This document shows, in pieces, positions 46,234-57,642 of a DNA stretch of 64,000 bases. A program made the position numbers and the translations under genes. Numbering within the stretch: the first letter of the stretch is position 1; each line of letters opens with the position of its first letter. Below the pieces are notes generated by a model. It was not told the DNA's origin and did not search any database. It saw nothing but the letters and a program-made list of their open reading frames with translations. Source of the DNA: Lycium barbarum (lineage: Eukaryota > Streptophyta > Magnoliopsida > Solanales > Solanaceae). Where the stretch lies: the NCBI RefSeq assembly GCF_019175385.1, contig NC_083337.1, positions 42,446,938-42,510,937 on the forward strand, given 5' to 3'.

Positions 46234-49200
46234 ATGGCGTGCTTAAACATTAACAAAATGGTTTGCACATTTTCCTATCCTCAATCTACATATCTTCGAT
46301 CATGTTTATTCTATTCTTTATACGTTTTCTTTTAATGATCATTGGCATGTTGTATATTAAGGCTTCTAATATATAACATTATTAAAGCACTAAATTTCCA
46401 TTAATTACTACGATTAAACTAGGTTCCTCTTCTGTTATGTCCTTCAAAGCGGTCCTGCTTTTCTTTTGTTACGGCTTCTAGCTAGCTCATTCTCTGATAG
46501 TCAAATTCTTTTTCTGCATGTGTATATTCCAAAGGTATTAAAAAAATAGAGTTATGCAAAAATTAAACATTATATTATCGGTGATGCGTGAGCTCATGTT
46601 TCATGTTGAACCTTTCTACTGTCTTTAGTCATTGTACCAAAGTGTTGTATGAGTTTTGGGGTGGATTCAATCAGATACACCATTCACCTTTTTGAAGCAT
46701 GAAGACAACAAATAATATTATATTAATTCTAAAATATATTTTATATAAAATGCTTATTTTGTGGAAAGATAATGAATTAACGTGCATCATAATTGGGCCA
46801 GTATTTCTGGCCCGGTTGTCAGGAGTCTTGTCATAGTTGACTTGCCGTGTAGGCTTTTACTGAATAGTTACTTTTAGAAATGTTAATTCATCGAAAGTCT
46901 GCAATAATAGCCCTATGTTAATAAGCTGATCATATCATGCACTTACTATCATGGCTTTAAATACGTATACATAAAGTTATATAGGAGAACTCAAACACGA
47001 CAAGTAATATACTCCTAATAGAAACTTAGAAAAAAATCTTCAACAATAATCACTACTCCGCTGCTTTTTAGACTTTTAGTTTTCCTTACCCTTTTCAGAT
47101 AAAAGACTACACATTACGTCATCCAAGTATGTAGATATAGCTGGTTGTATTGGTAATAAGTAGATCAAAGAGAAGAATTAATTTCCTATTGTCCTTTTCT
47201 TAAGCTATTTTTTTTTTCTTGAGTCTTACTTTTAATAGTTGTGTGCTAAATATCTGATGTTATAAGAAAATAAATACATTGCAAAAGCATCCTATACGTA
47301 ATTGCTACCATATAATAGGGGCGTCCGAAGTATCTGCAATAGTCTAGCAACTCTTTTGTTCATGTTGATAATGATAACTCGGTTCATATTACTTTTTGCC
47401 AATAGTACATGTTATGATATATACATAGAAAGCAAAAGAAACTCATTTCCCGATATAGATAGTGCACCTCCTTCCTTCAAACCCAAAAGAAACAAAAACT
47501 ATATATAGAGAGAAGATGATTACTCCCACATGCGCGATATCTGATTATATTTCATATAATATAATACGACAATGTATTGAAAAAGACACAGTCATTTATG
47601 AATATTCATGGAAAAATCCTGGATTCTGTTAGCTTTTAATTTCTCTCTATGTTTTAATTTATGTTTTTCATTCAAAATATTTTTCCCTCTCATGCTTAAG
47701 TTGTTCAACGCCTTGATAAAAATTAAGTTACTCCTTATTTTTCATTTTATATAACTTTCTCCGTTTCAATTTATTTGTCTTAGTTTGACCTGACACAGAG
47801 TTTAAAAAATAAAAAAGACTTTTGAATCTTGTGGGTCTTAAACTAACGATGTGTGTAATGTATCAAAATGTTCTTTGAATCTTGTGGTCTGAAATATGTA
47901 AATGTAAGATGTTGGGTTTAAAGAGTTACTAAGTATATAAAATGATACTCCATCCGTCCCAATTTATATGAGAGTTAACCTATTTGAGTTCTTTGACTTC
48001 GATTTTTTCCAACTATTTTCATATATTTTGAATTATTAACTAAGCAGACTTATAGTATTTTTTATGTGATTTTCAAATAAGTAAATTTTATTATAGAAAT
48101 GTTCGAAAAATCTATGTTTTAAATTGAATCAAACAAAGAGTTGTTTTGACTCCGCAAATTTTCATATACATGTATAGTATTTCACACGACTTGAAAAACC
48201 ACCCATGTCCAAAATCACATAAAATTACTCCACCTAATTTGATTCCCTTATCTAGATTCTTGTCACACATAAATTGAGATAGAGCAAATATTATGATACC
48301 AACTAACACATGTTCTCCCGTTATATTTTTACAGTGTGAGAGGGAGAAGAAGCCAGAGAATGAAAAAGAGGAATACACCCTTGATGGAACACTGGATAAG
48401 CATGGCCAACCTGCCGTGCGTGCGAGGACTGGAAGGTGGTTTGCTGGTGTTCTCTTACTTGGTAAGTCTACTAGATTTATTTTATTACCATACGATGCAT
48501 GATATTGCGACCAAGAGGGTGTTTGGTCAAAGTTTTAAAAAAGTGAGATTTGGCCAAATTTTTGAAAAAAAATAAATGCGAGTAGCTGAAACTGTTTTTC
48601 AAAAGCTAAAAAAAAATAACTTTTCTCCAAAAGTTATTTTTTGAAAAACTCTTTTGTAAAGTACTTTTTAATAGTTTGGTTAAACATTAATTGTTGCTCA
48701 AAAGTTTTTTTTAATTTGATTAGTCAAACACAAATTGAATCTCACTAAAAGTAATTTTTAAAAAGCATTTTTGAAAAAAAAAAAACTTTTCAAAATAAAC
48801 TAATTTTAAAAGTTTGTCCAAACACACTATTAATACCCATTAATCGATTTTCTCTGTTAATTGAGGTTCATATAATTAACTGGTTTGTTCTTTCAAAATT
48901 TAAATTCAGTGAATCAAGGTCTAGCTACACTAGCATTCTTTGGGGTTGGAGTCAACCTAGTACTATTTCTTACTAGAGTTATGGGTCAAGACAATGCTGA
49001 AGCAGCCAACAACGTGAGCAAGTGGACAGGGACAGTTTATATCTTCTCCCTCTTGGGTGCTTTCCTCAGTGATTCCTACTGGGGAAGATACAAGACTTGT
49101 GCTATTTTCCAAGCCATTTTTGTAGCTGTAAGTGACTTATATTAAATGTAAATTTTGTCATTCAACAAATCAAAATATGATACTGTTAATGAGATATGCA

Positions 49201-51542
49201 TACAATAGTGGATTTCGTTCTATTAAATTCACTTTCCATTATAGTCTGATACATACAAATAACGAACGAGCCGACTTTACATAAGGAAATGCAATTTTCT
49301 TGAATTAATTTTAGGTACTAAGATTTGAAATTGTTCTGCTTCCCAGGGACTAGTTTCACTTTCGTTGACTTCATACATTTTCTTAGTCAAGCCTAAAGGC
49401 TGTGGAGATGAAGAGAGCCCTTGTGGGTCCCACTCAAGTGTCAGCTTGACGCTCTTCTACGTGTCGATTTACTTAATTGCCCTTGGAAATGGAGGGTATC
49501 AGCCTACTATTGCAACATTTGGAGCAGACCAATTTGATGAAGATCACCCTCAGGAGAGTCGCTCAAAGGTGGCTTTTTTTAGCTACTTTTACTTGGCATT
49601 AAATCTTGGATCTTTGTTCTCAAATACCATATTAGGATATTTTGAAGATAAGGGAATGTGGACACTAGGATTTTGGGCATCAGCTGGCTCAGCCATTTTG
49701 GCACTAGTGTTGTTTCTTGTTGGGACACCTAGTTATAGGCACTTCAAACCTACAGGCAACCCTTTATCAAGATTTTGTCAAGTGGTTGTAGCTGCAACCA
49801 GAAAATGGAAAGTTGAACAACCTTCAAGGGGAGATGAGCTATATGAAGGTGATGGACAAGACCTTCCTGTTAATGGAAGTAGAAGAATTCTCCACACACA
49901 AGGATTCAGGTAAGTTATTTTAATCAACCTTAAACCTTATAATACTTGAATTTGTTTCAGGGGGAAAGGGTTAAATTTATCCCTCTACTTTCAGATATTA
50001 TCTACATTACCCTCTGTTATACTATTTGGCCAAATTTATCCCTCCCGTTGTACTATCCGGCCAAATTTACCCTTACTGTTGTACTATTCAGCCAAATTTT
50101 AATTAGAGGACGGGTTAAATAGCCGTAGATGAAAGGTTAATTTTATCGATATACAGTAATCCAACCTTTAATTTATTTAACCAAAATCAATAATTCACCC
50201 TATGTGAAGACAATTCGAAATTTGAATGGTCATCTGTGAAATTACCTGTCACTAATTTTTCATTTTTGTTTTTGGGAATTGGTATAGATTCTTGGATAAA
50301 GCAGCTATAATCACATCAAAGGATGGAGGAGTAGTAATAAACAACCCATGGGGGCTTTGTGCAGTGTCTCAAGTAGAAGAAGTGAAATGCATATTGAGAC
50401 TATTTCCAATTTGGTTATGCACAATACTTTATTCAGTTGTGTTCACTCAAATGGCCTCTTTATTTGTGGAGCAAGGGGCTGCAATGAAAACAACCATCTC
50501 AGGATTCCATATTCCTCCAGCAAGCATGTCTAGTTTCGACATCCTCAGCGTTGCAGCATTCATTTTCATCTATCGACGAGTTCTTGATCCCCTCATCGCC
50601 AGATTAAAGAAGAATTCTTCTCCAAGAGGATTCACAGAGCTACAAAGGATGGGAGTTGGCCTCATAATTGCTATAATGGCAATGGTAGCTGCAGGAATTG
50701 TTGAGCATTTCAGGTATGAGTTTGTAAATAAATTTAACTAACAAAACTCACAAAAAAACATTTACAATGTTTTGATAGTTTTTTAGGGACAATTACCATT
50801 TCCAGGCTATCATAAAAATAATGACCGACAAATGTATTTGTTTTGTATATTAAGAGTGTGTGTACATGTTAATATATAATTAGTGTATATATGTTTCGTA
50901 TAGCTTTGGCTAGCGACGGTAATTAATTTTGGCCGACAAGACAAAAATGATAAAAACACTTTTTTTTATCGGTTGCCGGAATTGACCCGAGCTTTTAAGA
51001 TGGACCAACTTAGGCTATGCCCAAATTGACCTGCAATTTCTCAATCCGTCTAAATTTGCACGTTATATTTTCATGGACTAAATTTGACACCTCTATTATG
51101 TTTCAGGTTAAAATCGGCAGATAAAGAGTGTTTACATTGCGCAAATTCAAGTTCATTAAGCATTTTCTGGCAAGTTCCACAATATGTACTAATTGGAGCA
51201 TCAGAGGTTTTTATGTATGTTGGACAATTGGAGTTCTTTAATGGACAAGCACCTGATGGATTGAAAAGCTTTGGAAGTGCACTCTGCATGACTTCAATTT
51301 CACTAGGAAACTATGTCAGCAGCTTGCTTGTTTCTGTTGTCATGAAAATTTCAACTACTGATAACATGCCTGGATGGATACCTGGAAATCTCAACAAGGG
51401 TCATTTAGACAGATTCTATTTCCTCTTAGCGGCATTGACATCAGCTGATTTTTTGGTATATCTCATTTGTGCCAAGTGGTATAAGTACATTAAGTTTGAA
51501 GAAAGAAGCATTGAAAAGAAAAATGGAGATTTGAGAGTGTAG
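46234..51542 (+). CDS. NPF7: NPF7-type (NRT1/PTR family) membrane transporter
   Basis: Six exons are inferred from GT/AG sites and frame: 46234-46260, 48335-48461, 48910-49127, 49347-49909, 50288-50713 and 51107-51542. They sum to 1797 nt, or 598 residues. Exon 1 encodes only MACLNINKM and splices in phase 0 to CEREKKPENEKEEYTLDG. The protein has the major-facilitator layout of twelve helices with a long central loop (about residues 220-320) and the family phrase GFRFLDKAAI near 310. The C-terminal half (FWQVPQYVLIGASEVFMYVG, LEFFNGQAPDGLKSFGSAL) is typical of subfamily NPF7, close to NPF7.3/NRT1.5 and NPF7.2/NRT1.8. Those act in loading and unloading nitrate (and potassium for NPF7.3) at the xylem. 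The ExxE[RK] motif of most NPF proteins is replaced by NQGLAT (53-58), as known for NPF7. All exons are open and the gene looks functional. Substrate and exact orthology are inferred. Confidence 0.92.
47757..48130. mobile_element. Stowaway-like MITE sequences in intron 1
   Basis: Two neighbouring blocks start with the Stowaway-like phrases TTTCTCCGTTTCAATTTATT (about 47757) and ACTCCATCCGTCCCAATTTA (about 47946). Such CTCC(C/A)TCCGT ends are typical of Stowaway MITEs. Right ends and TA duplications could not be placed reliably. Confidence 0.5.
48517..48827. mobile_element. MITE-like element in intron 2
   Basis: The left end GGTGTTTGGTCAAAGTTTTA and the reverse complement of the right end, GTGTTTGGACAAACTTTTAA, match closely over about 18 bp. 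The AT-rich interior holds further inverted matches (AAAAGTTATTTTTTGAAAAA-type). No clear target duplication is seen. The element fills most of intron 2 between the donor at 48462 and the acceptor at 48909. Confidence 0.65.
49960..50140. repeat. Interspersed repeat in intron 4
   Basis: Three short blocks share GGCCAAATTT(A/T)(T/C)CC and GTTGTACTAT-type wording, of the kind common in Solanaceae intergenic MITE-like repeats. No element ends are defined. Confidence 0.45.
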
Positions 51543-51626
51543 GTTCAACATTATTCCCGATTTTTAAGAAGAAAGATTGCATGTTCCAATTATTTATTCT
51601 ATTAATGACAACTTAGGATTAGAAAT

Positions 51627-51692
51627 GATATGTATGATATATGTATTAATTGCAAGGAGATATGTATGATATATGTATTGATTGCAAGGAGA
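51627..51692. repeat. 32-bp direct duplication in 3' UTR
   Basis: GATATGTATGATATATGTAT followed by TnATTGCAAGGA occurs twice in tandem with one difference, 85 bp after the stop codon of the transporter gene. Confidence 0.88.
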
Positions 51693-51767
51693 CTAAGAGA
51701 AGTGCATTGTTACTCTTCTCTTAGTTGAGCAGAAGATGCATGTTTTGTTGGAATTAGCTCATGGGTA

Positions 51768-51773
51768 AATAAA
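51768..51773 (+). promoter_or_regulatory. Poly(A) signal of the NPF7-type gene
   Basis: AATAAA lies 226 bp after the stop codon. Plant poly(A) signals are loose, so the cleavage site is not certain. Confidence 0.5.
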
Positions 51774-51779
51774 ATGGCT

Positions 51780-52690
51780 TGTAGAGCCTCGTCGGATGGT
51801 ATGTACTTTGAAATTCTTTGCATTTGTAAATCTTCTTGCTGTGCTATAGATATCTTTTCGGCTTAATAATTCGACTTGAACTTATATATGTTTTACTGAA
51901 TGTATACTTAAACTCTTTTTGGTCATATTTACCCCCTATACTTAGCTATTTGATAGCCTTCACCTCTTGAACGATCCCAATCCAAAGGGGTGTGCTATAC
52001 TTCTACATGGATATTTTCTGTCAACGTGCATTTTTTAACATTTTTTAATATTAAAATATTTTTTTTCACCTTTTAAAGTCATTAGTTTTTTTAGATCATT
52101 TATTGGGCTAAATAGTAAATAACATGTTTCGAACTCCATTATATAGGCTAAATAATTATTGTCTGTATACACGTGATGGAGTTTCGCCTAATTATTTTCT
52201 ATATTTAGCCCCAAAAGAATTACACGGTTAAAACAAATCGTCATTATTGCATCTAAGTTGAAATAAAAAAACTACAGTTAAAAATTTATTATTTCGGCTA
52301 AAATAATTTGTATGGATCTAGATAATGAAATTTCACTCAGATTCATCGGGAAAGAAGAAGCACACAGTTGGAACAAATAAGCATTTGCACGTAAAGAAGA
52401 AATAAAAAAAAAATTGAAGTAAAATACTTGTTGTATATTAATCGAAGTAAGAAATACGCAATCTGGAATAAATAATCTTATTGTCTACGTGGCAATTAAC
52501 AGTTGAAAAATGTTCTACTTAGAAGCTAATATTTTAATTTTCATTTTGCACTTTCAAGCACATAAAAGATAGTGTATCCATGCTCTTTGTCATGTTAACA
52601 TTTCTGGAGGTGAAGCTATCAAATTTCCAACTACAAAGAAATAATTAGGACAAACAATAGTTCATATGTATACTAAACAAAAGGTGACAA
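51780..52690. other. Non-coding AT-rich stretch
   Basis: No gene is recognised. A block near 51880-52030 (TTACCCCCTATACTTAGC, TGAACGATCCCAATCCAAAG) looks like an interspersed repeat, but its ends are not visible. Confidence 0.4.
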
Positions 52691-53153
52691 GTCCAAGATT
52701 ATCTTGAAGTATTATGTGTTTCTTTTCCTGATAAAAGAATCTTATTGGGGGTATGGGAATTAGCTTTTACTGGTAAAGAAACAGTCTATGCTAAATGTGA
52801 TGAAGTGGAAAGGTTAGAGCTATGTGACAATATGTATAAGCTAGTAAGCATAACGAAATTACCTTGGATAATTGGAGGTGATTTCAATGTAATCTTATTA
52901 GAATAGGAGAAATTGGGAGGCTTACCAGTTAAAACAGTAGAATGTAAAGATTTTTATTACTGTATTAACTCTAGTGTCTTGTTTGGTACAGAGTTTAAAG
53001 GCAATCCATAGACATGGTGCGATGGTACATCACAGAAGATTGTATAATCAAAAGGCTAGATAGAACTATTGTTAATCTACCTTTTCAGAATACCTTTCCA
53101 CAAATTGAAATAGAACATCTCACAAAAACAAGTTCAGATCATGCACCTCTTAT
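52690..53153 (+). pseudogene. LINE endonuclease fragment, left part
   Basis: The translation shows the apurinic-type endonuclease domain of a plant LINE: LPWIIGGDFNVILLE, then KLGGLPVKT and, after a frameshift near 53035, IIKRLDRTIVNLPF and KTSSDHAPLI. GGDFN and SSDHAPL are the conserved catalytic blocks. Stops occur at about 52903 and 53009. The frame is cut after CTTAT (53149-53153) by LTR F and resumes at 55084. Confidence 0.8.
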
Positions 53154-55083
53154 TGTTACATCTCGGAGATTTTGGATTGTTGCCTTGTGAGTAGACTAAT
53201 GTGAGCTTAAGATGAACATGAAGTCCTTATGAGATTAAGGAGAGTGCCTAATAGTTTTAAGAGCATACCATAGGATTTTGATGCTATATGAGTTGATGGA
53301 ACTAAGTTCGTCAAGGGAAGTGAGACGCAAGATGTGTTTGGAAAGGCTTTCCCGATATTTGATTTAATACGCATTTAGTGATGTCTTGAGGGCCTGCTAT
53401 AGGGCCTCTTAGATGATTAATGAAGTGTTATATAAGTGCCAAGAAGGTTTCATAAGGATTAGAAGTTGAACGAGTCGACGAAAATGAGTTTCTGGAATTT
53501 CTAGTTTGTACGGCCATTTGTACGGACCGTATAAATTATACGGCCCGTATAATGGTCCGTAGAATGCTTCCAGAGAGGGCTGACTCCCTGGTGAGATTAT
53601 ACGGTCCAATTATACGGACCGTATAAATTATACGGCCCGTATAATTGGTCGTATATCCAGGTCGGGCCAGAATGTTTTTGGTTAAATATGGCCACCCTTG
53701 TTCATTATTTCATTTCCCACACTTTTTCCAAACTCTCCATAGCTCCAAAACCCTTCTCCAAGCATATTCCACTCTAACCCAAGAGAAAACAAAGATAAAA
53801 TAGGAAGAATTAAGGTGTTCATGCGTTGGAAGGCTCACTAGGTTTAGTAGACTTCAAGAATAACTTGGGTATAAAAGCTAGGGTTTTCACGCAAGTTGAT
53901 AACTTGCTCCAAAGCTCATTCTTATGAGATAAAAGGTTAGTTTTCATGCTTATTATATGTTATTAAGAATGCTTAGTTGTTGCATAACTTTGGTGAAAGG
54001 AGAAATATAGAGGATGAGTTCTAAATGTAGTTTTCATGATGTTTTTGAGTAGTAATCTAACCCGAGTCATGATTCGTAGTATGATATGGATATAATCTTG
54101 TTATAGAAGGTAATAATGATGACGAGTAAGCGTTGTATGAAAATGTGCAAAGGGTTGGTGTGAAGTTGTTAGTATAAGTTGAATAAGAGAATGAATTTTG
54201 AAGACTTAATGGAATGTGATTACTTGATTATGATATTGTGGATGTTATTATGGTTGTTTGGGAGTTGTTTTGTAATATGGTGGAAGTTGATGAAATAGGG
54301 GAAATGCTGCCCAATTTTCATTAGCTCATGAATTATTCTAGTTTAAATTTAAGAGTATCTTTAAGGATTAACCATGGTATGAATCCTTCTAACTGTAGAT
54401 TTTTCCAAGCTTCGGCGGTGAACGTTAAGTAGTTAAGAAGACGATGAGGTATGTAAGGCTAAACCTTCTTTCATTAAGGCACGATCCCATTGCTATATAC
54501 CTCCTCATGAGTTCCATAATGTCTTCCAAATGACTTCATCCCTTGAATTACTAAAGCTCATGATTCTTGGTATTTTCACAATACCATTACCTTCATTATA
54601 TGATAGTAAATCCTTTAAGGAAAGATATAGTGAAAACAATGATGATGATGATGTTGATGATACTTATGGACTCCTATGTATACATGTATAAGTATGTATG
54701 GCTATTATGTAACACCAAACTTATACGGTCGCGTACGATATCCATCGTGCGCGCACCACTGCAGTTGTGTACAGACAACACTGAGCCTTGATAGGGCCAG
54801 GTATGTATAACACCGAGCCTTGTCATGGCCGGGTACGTGAGACACCAAACCTTTATGGTCGGGTAAGGTACTAATATATAAGTAAGCATTAGCTTGTGTA
54901 TATGTATATGAGCATAGTTGTTGATGTTGATATAAAAGTGTCATTGCCCAATAAGATTCGTATTATTGACATATAGAAATCATGAGTAGGCCATATGGCT
55001 CACCTAGATGTGAATGTGAATGTACGATGAGAGGTGCCCGGGTGGGTTAGCACCGGGTGCCCGTCATGGCCCTCAGGCTAGGA
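53154..55083 (+). mobile_element. Solo LTR F inside the LINE fragment
   Basis: The 1930-bp LTR starts TGTTACATCTCGG and belongs to the family of A and D. It is flanked by CTTAT on both sides (53149-53153 and 55084-55088), and the interrupted LINE frame reads on after one copy. The 3' end reads GGCCCTCAGGCTAGGA instead of ending in GGGTCGTGACA, so the last few bases of the LTR are lost while the duplication remains. Palindromes TTATACGGACCGTATAAATT occur at about 53512-53660. Confidence 0.83.
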
Positions 55084-55124
55084 CTTATCCTATCTCATGG
55101 AAAAGAACCTGTCACTTTTGAAGC
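55084..55124 (+). pseudogene. LINE endonuclease fragment, right part
   Basis: The sequence continues the LINE frame after the solo LTR (codons for LSHGKEPVTFEAV following PLI) and is cut at about 55124 by the next LTR. The rest of the LINE is not in the window. Confidence 0.65.
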
Positions 55125-55129
55125 TGTCA

Positions 55130-57642
55130 TGTCACGACCTGACTAGGGGGGCCGCGACGAGCACCCGGCGCTACCCCACCCGGGCACCCCTTTAACATAC
55201 TTTCACATAACGTCTAGGTGAGCCATAAATCAAATCATGCATTCTAGCCATCAATCATACTAGTCCCAATTGGACGACAACATTTTTTATATCATCATAG
55301 GCATCTATGCCACATCAATGTACATGGGCCGATAAGGCCAACAAAATGACATACAAAAATATAGGCCGACAAGGCCGAACACATCTAACCACATACACAT
55401 GTCTACGAGCCTCTAATAAGGTTATAACATATCACATGAGCGGGACAGGACCCCGCTATGCCCATAATTATGTACACAAAAGAATAAGTATCCAAAAGCT
55501 ATAGCTCCGAATGAAATGGAGCTCCGCTATGTAGTCCCTGAAAATATAGCTATGGATCAAGCCTGTCTCCCTGTGCACCTGCGGGCATGACGCAGCGTCC
55601 ACAAACAAAAGGACGTCAGTACGAAGAATGTACTGAGTATGTAAAGCATGATCAATATCAATATGAAAGCTTAAGAGTCAACATATGAGATAGCATAACA
55701 TGGGAGATAATAATATCGTCGTCATAGCACTTACTCGCTTTCCACAAGGACATTCCATTTATATTGCGTATCCGTGTACATACATCCACATCCGTATTTA
55801 TTTACCTTCACATTCGTTTTTATAACATCTTCGTACTCATATTGATGTCATATACACACACATATATATATACTCATAGCCTTTATATAGCTTTTGTATA
55901 GCGTACCCGACCATAAAGGATCGGTGTTTCATACATACTTGGCCAACCAAGGCTCAAGGTCATACATACCTGGCCCTACCAAGGCTTCAGGGTTATCCGT
56001 ACCTTCTGCAGAAGTGCGCGCGCGTTACGTAGTCATATACATACTCTATACATATTCATATACATACATTCTACTCGGCATCATAAGCTCGGGGTCTTAT
56101 CATAGCCCTTCATAGGCACACATACATATAATAGCTCATAAGCATCTTTAGCATCATTTTTTTCTCATCATCATTACTCTCATTGTCCTTATCGTTACAT
56201 CTACCCTGTAGGCTTACTCGTCATACGAGGAACTTAGTACAATCGTAGCACATCGAGCATCGGGAGCTTACTAGCTCGGAGAATCAAATCGTTTGAAGGG
56301 AATCATAGTCTTATAGGAGATTTATACGTTTGGCCAAAGAACCATGCCTTATGAAAGAAGGGTTAGCCTTACATACCTTTTCGTTCGACTATATAACACT
56401 TGCACGTTCCCTTCCACGCTTGCGTTTATACCTTCATCAAGGTCATATTATATCGTTAGAATTGACAACTAGCATAAATGGCTAAAGCTAGGGAAAATCG
56501 GACAGCATCTCCTTTATTTATACAACATTCCTCCATATTGTAATTCAACTCCCAAACGTCAACAATACATTTACAATATCATAACAATAGCCTTTAGTTA
56601 TCTACATTATCCATATTCTCAATTCACTTCCAATTTTCCATATTCAAGACCATAACACACGATTTCTTCCATTCACATACAATGCCTATTTCATGATCTT
56701 AACGTCATTTATAACCCATTCATGTCACAACACAACAACAATCATGATTTAATTCAAACTATTTCTCAAAACGTCACTAGCTATTCATCTTTCATGACCC
56801 ATTTTGCTATACTCTTCTAAAATCCAAGCATTTCAACTTCCAAATACCTTAAACAACATATAAATACTATAAATCTTACCTTAGATGTTGTAGGAACAAG
56901 CCTTCGTCGAAATACTCCACTTGAGCAAAAACCCTAGTTTTTCTCCATTTGGATTTCTTGATTTGAATGATCTTTAATGGGTTTGCTTACACTTGATTCA
57001 CTTGTTTTGTGTTGTTGATCACTAAAAACTCTTGAAAACTTGTGGAATATATGTAGAGAGATGTTTTAGAGAGAAGGGGTGTCAAGAAGAAATGAAATGA
57101 AATAACCTTGGTCCCTTACATTTATTGGACAAAATCTGTCCCGACTAAACATACGGACCAACATACGGTCCGTATAAATTGTACGGGCCGTATGTTTGGT
57201 CGTACAATTGGTCCAGAGAGTTTGGCCAATTTGGGTTGATTATACGGTCCCAAACATATGGACCGTATAAATTATACGGCCAGTATGTTTGGCCGTATAA
57301 TCCCCAGTGATCCCGAAGTTCGTTTCGTCGTCTCGTTTGATCTCCAATCCTTATGGAACCTTCTTAACACTTGTTCAACACTTCAATACCAATCCAAGGG
57401 ACGTTATCACTCTTCTCCAAGAAATCATTAAGCCCTTACTAACTCGTTACTCGTATTTCCTTTCCGTTACTTATCAAATACTTTGCCTTCTCTTGGCAAC
57501 CCTCTTCCCCCACCTCTAACATCTTTGAACCCTCATCTAGAATCACCGAATGTCATCGCTCGCTCATGAAAACATCGTATACTCATACTCCTTACTAGTT
57601 CATTCATTTGCGTACCAACGGAAGATTTTCCGAGGTGTAACA
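55130..57642 (-). mobile_element. LTR D, minus strand
   Basis: On the plus strand it reads TGTCACGACCTG at the left and CGAGGTGTAACA at the right, so on its own strand it starts TGTTACACCTCGG, like A. Its length is 2513 bp. It has no internal region, hence a solo LTR. TGTCA precedes it (55125-55129) and follows it (57643-57647), but the right copy is also the terminus of LTR E. ACGGACCGT-type palindromes lie at about 57148-57300. Confidence 0.82.

Noticed and set aside
48293..48334. Upstream ATG at 48293 as the start of the transporter
   Set aside because: The stretch before 48335 ends with a good acceptor (TATATTTTTACAG). An upstream exon with a family-like MACLN start in matching phase exists at 46234.
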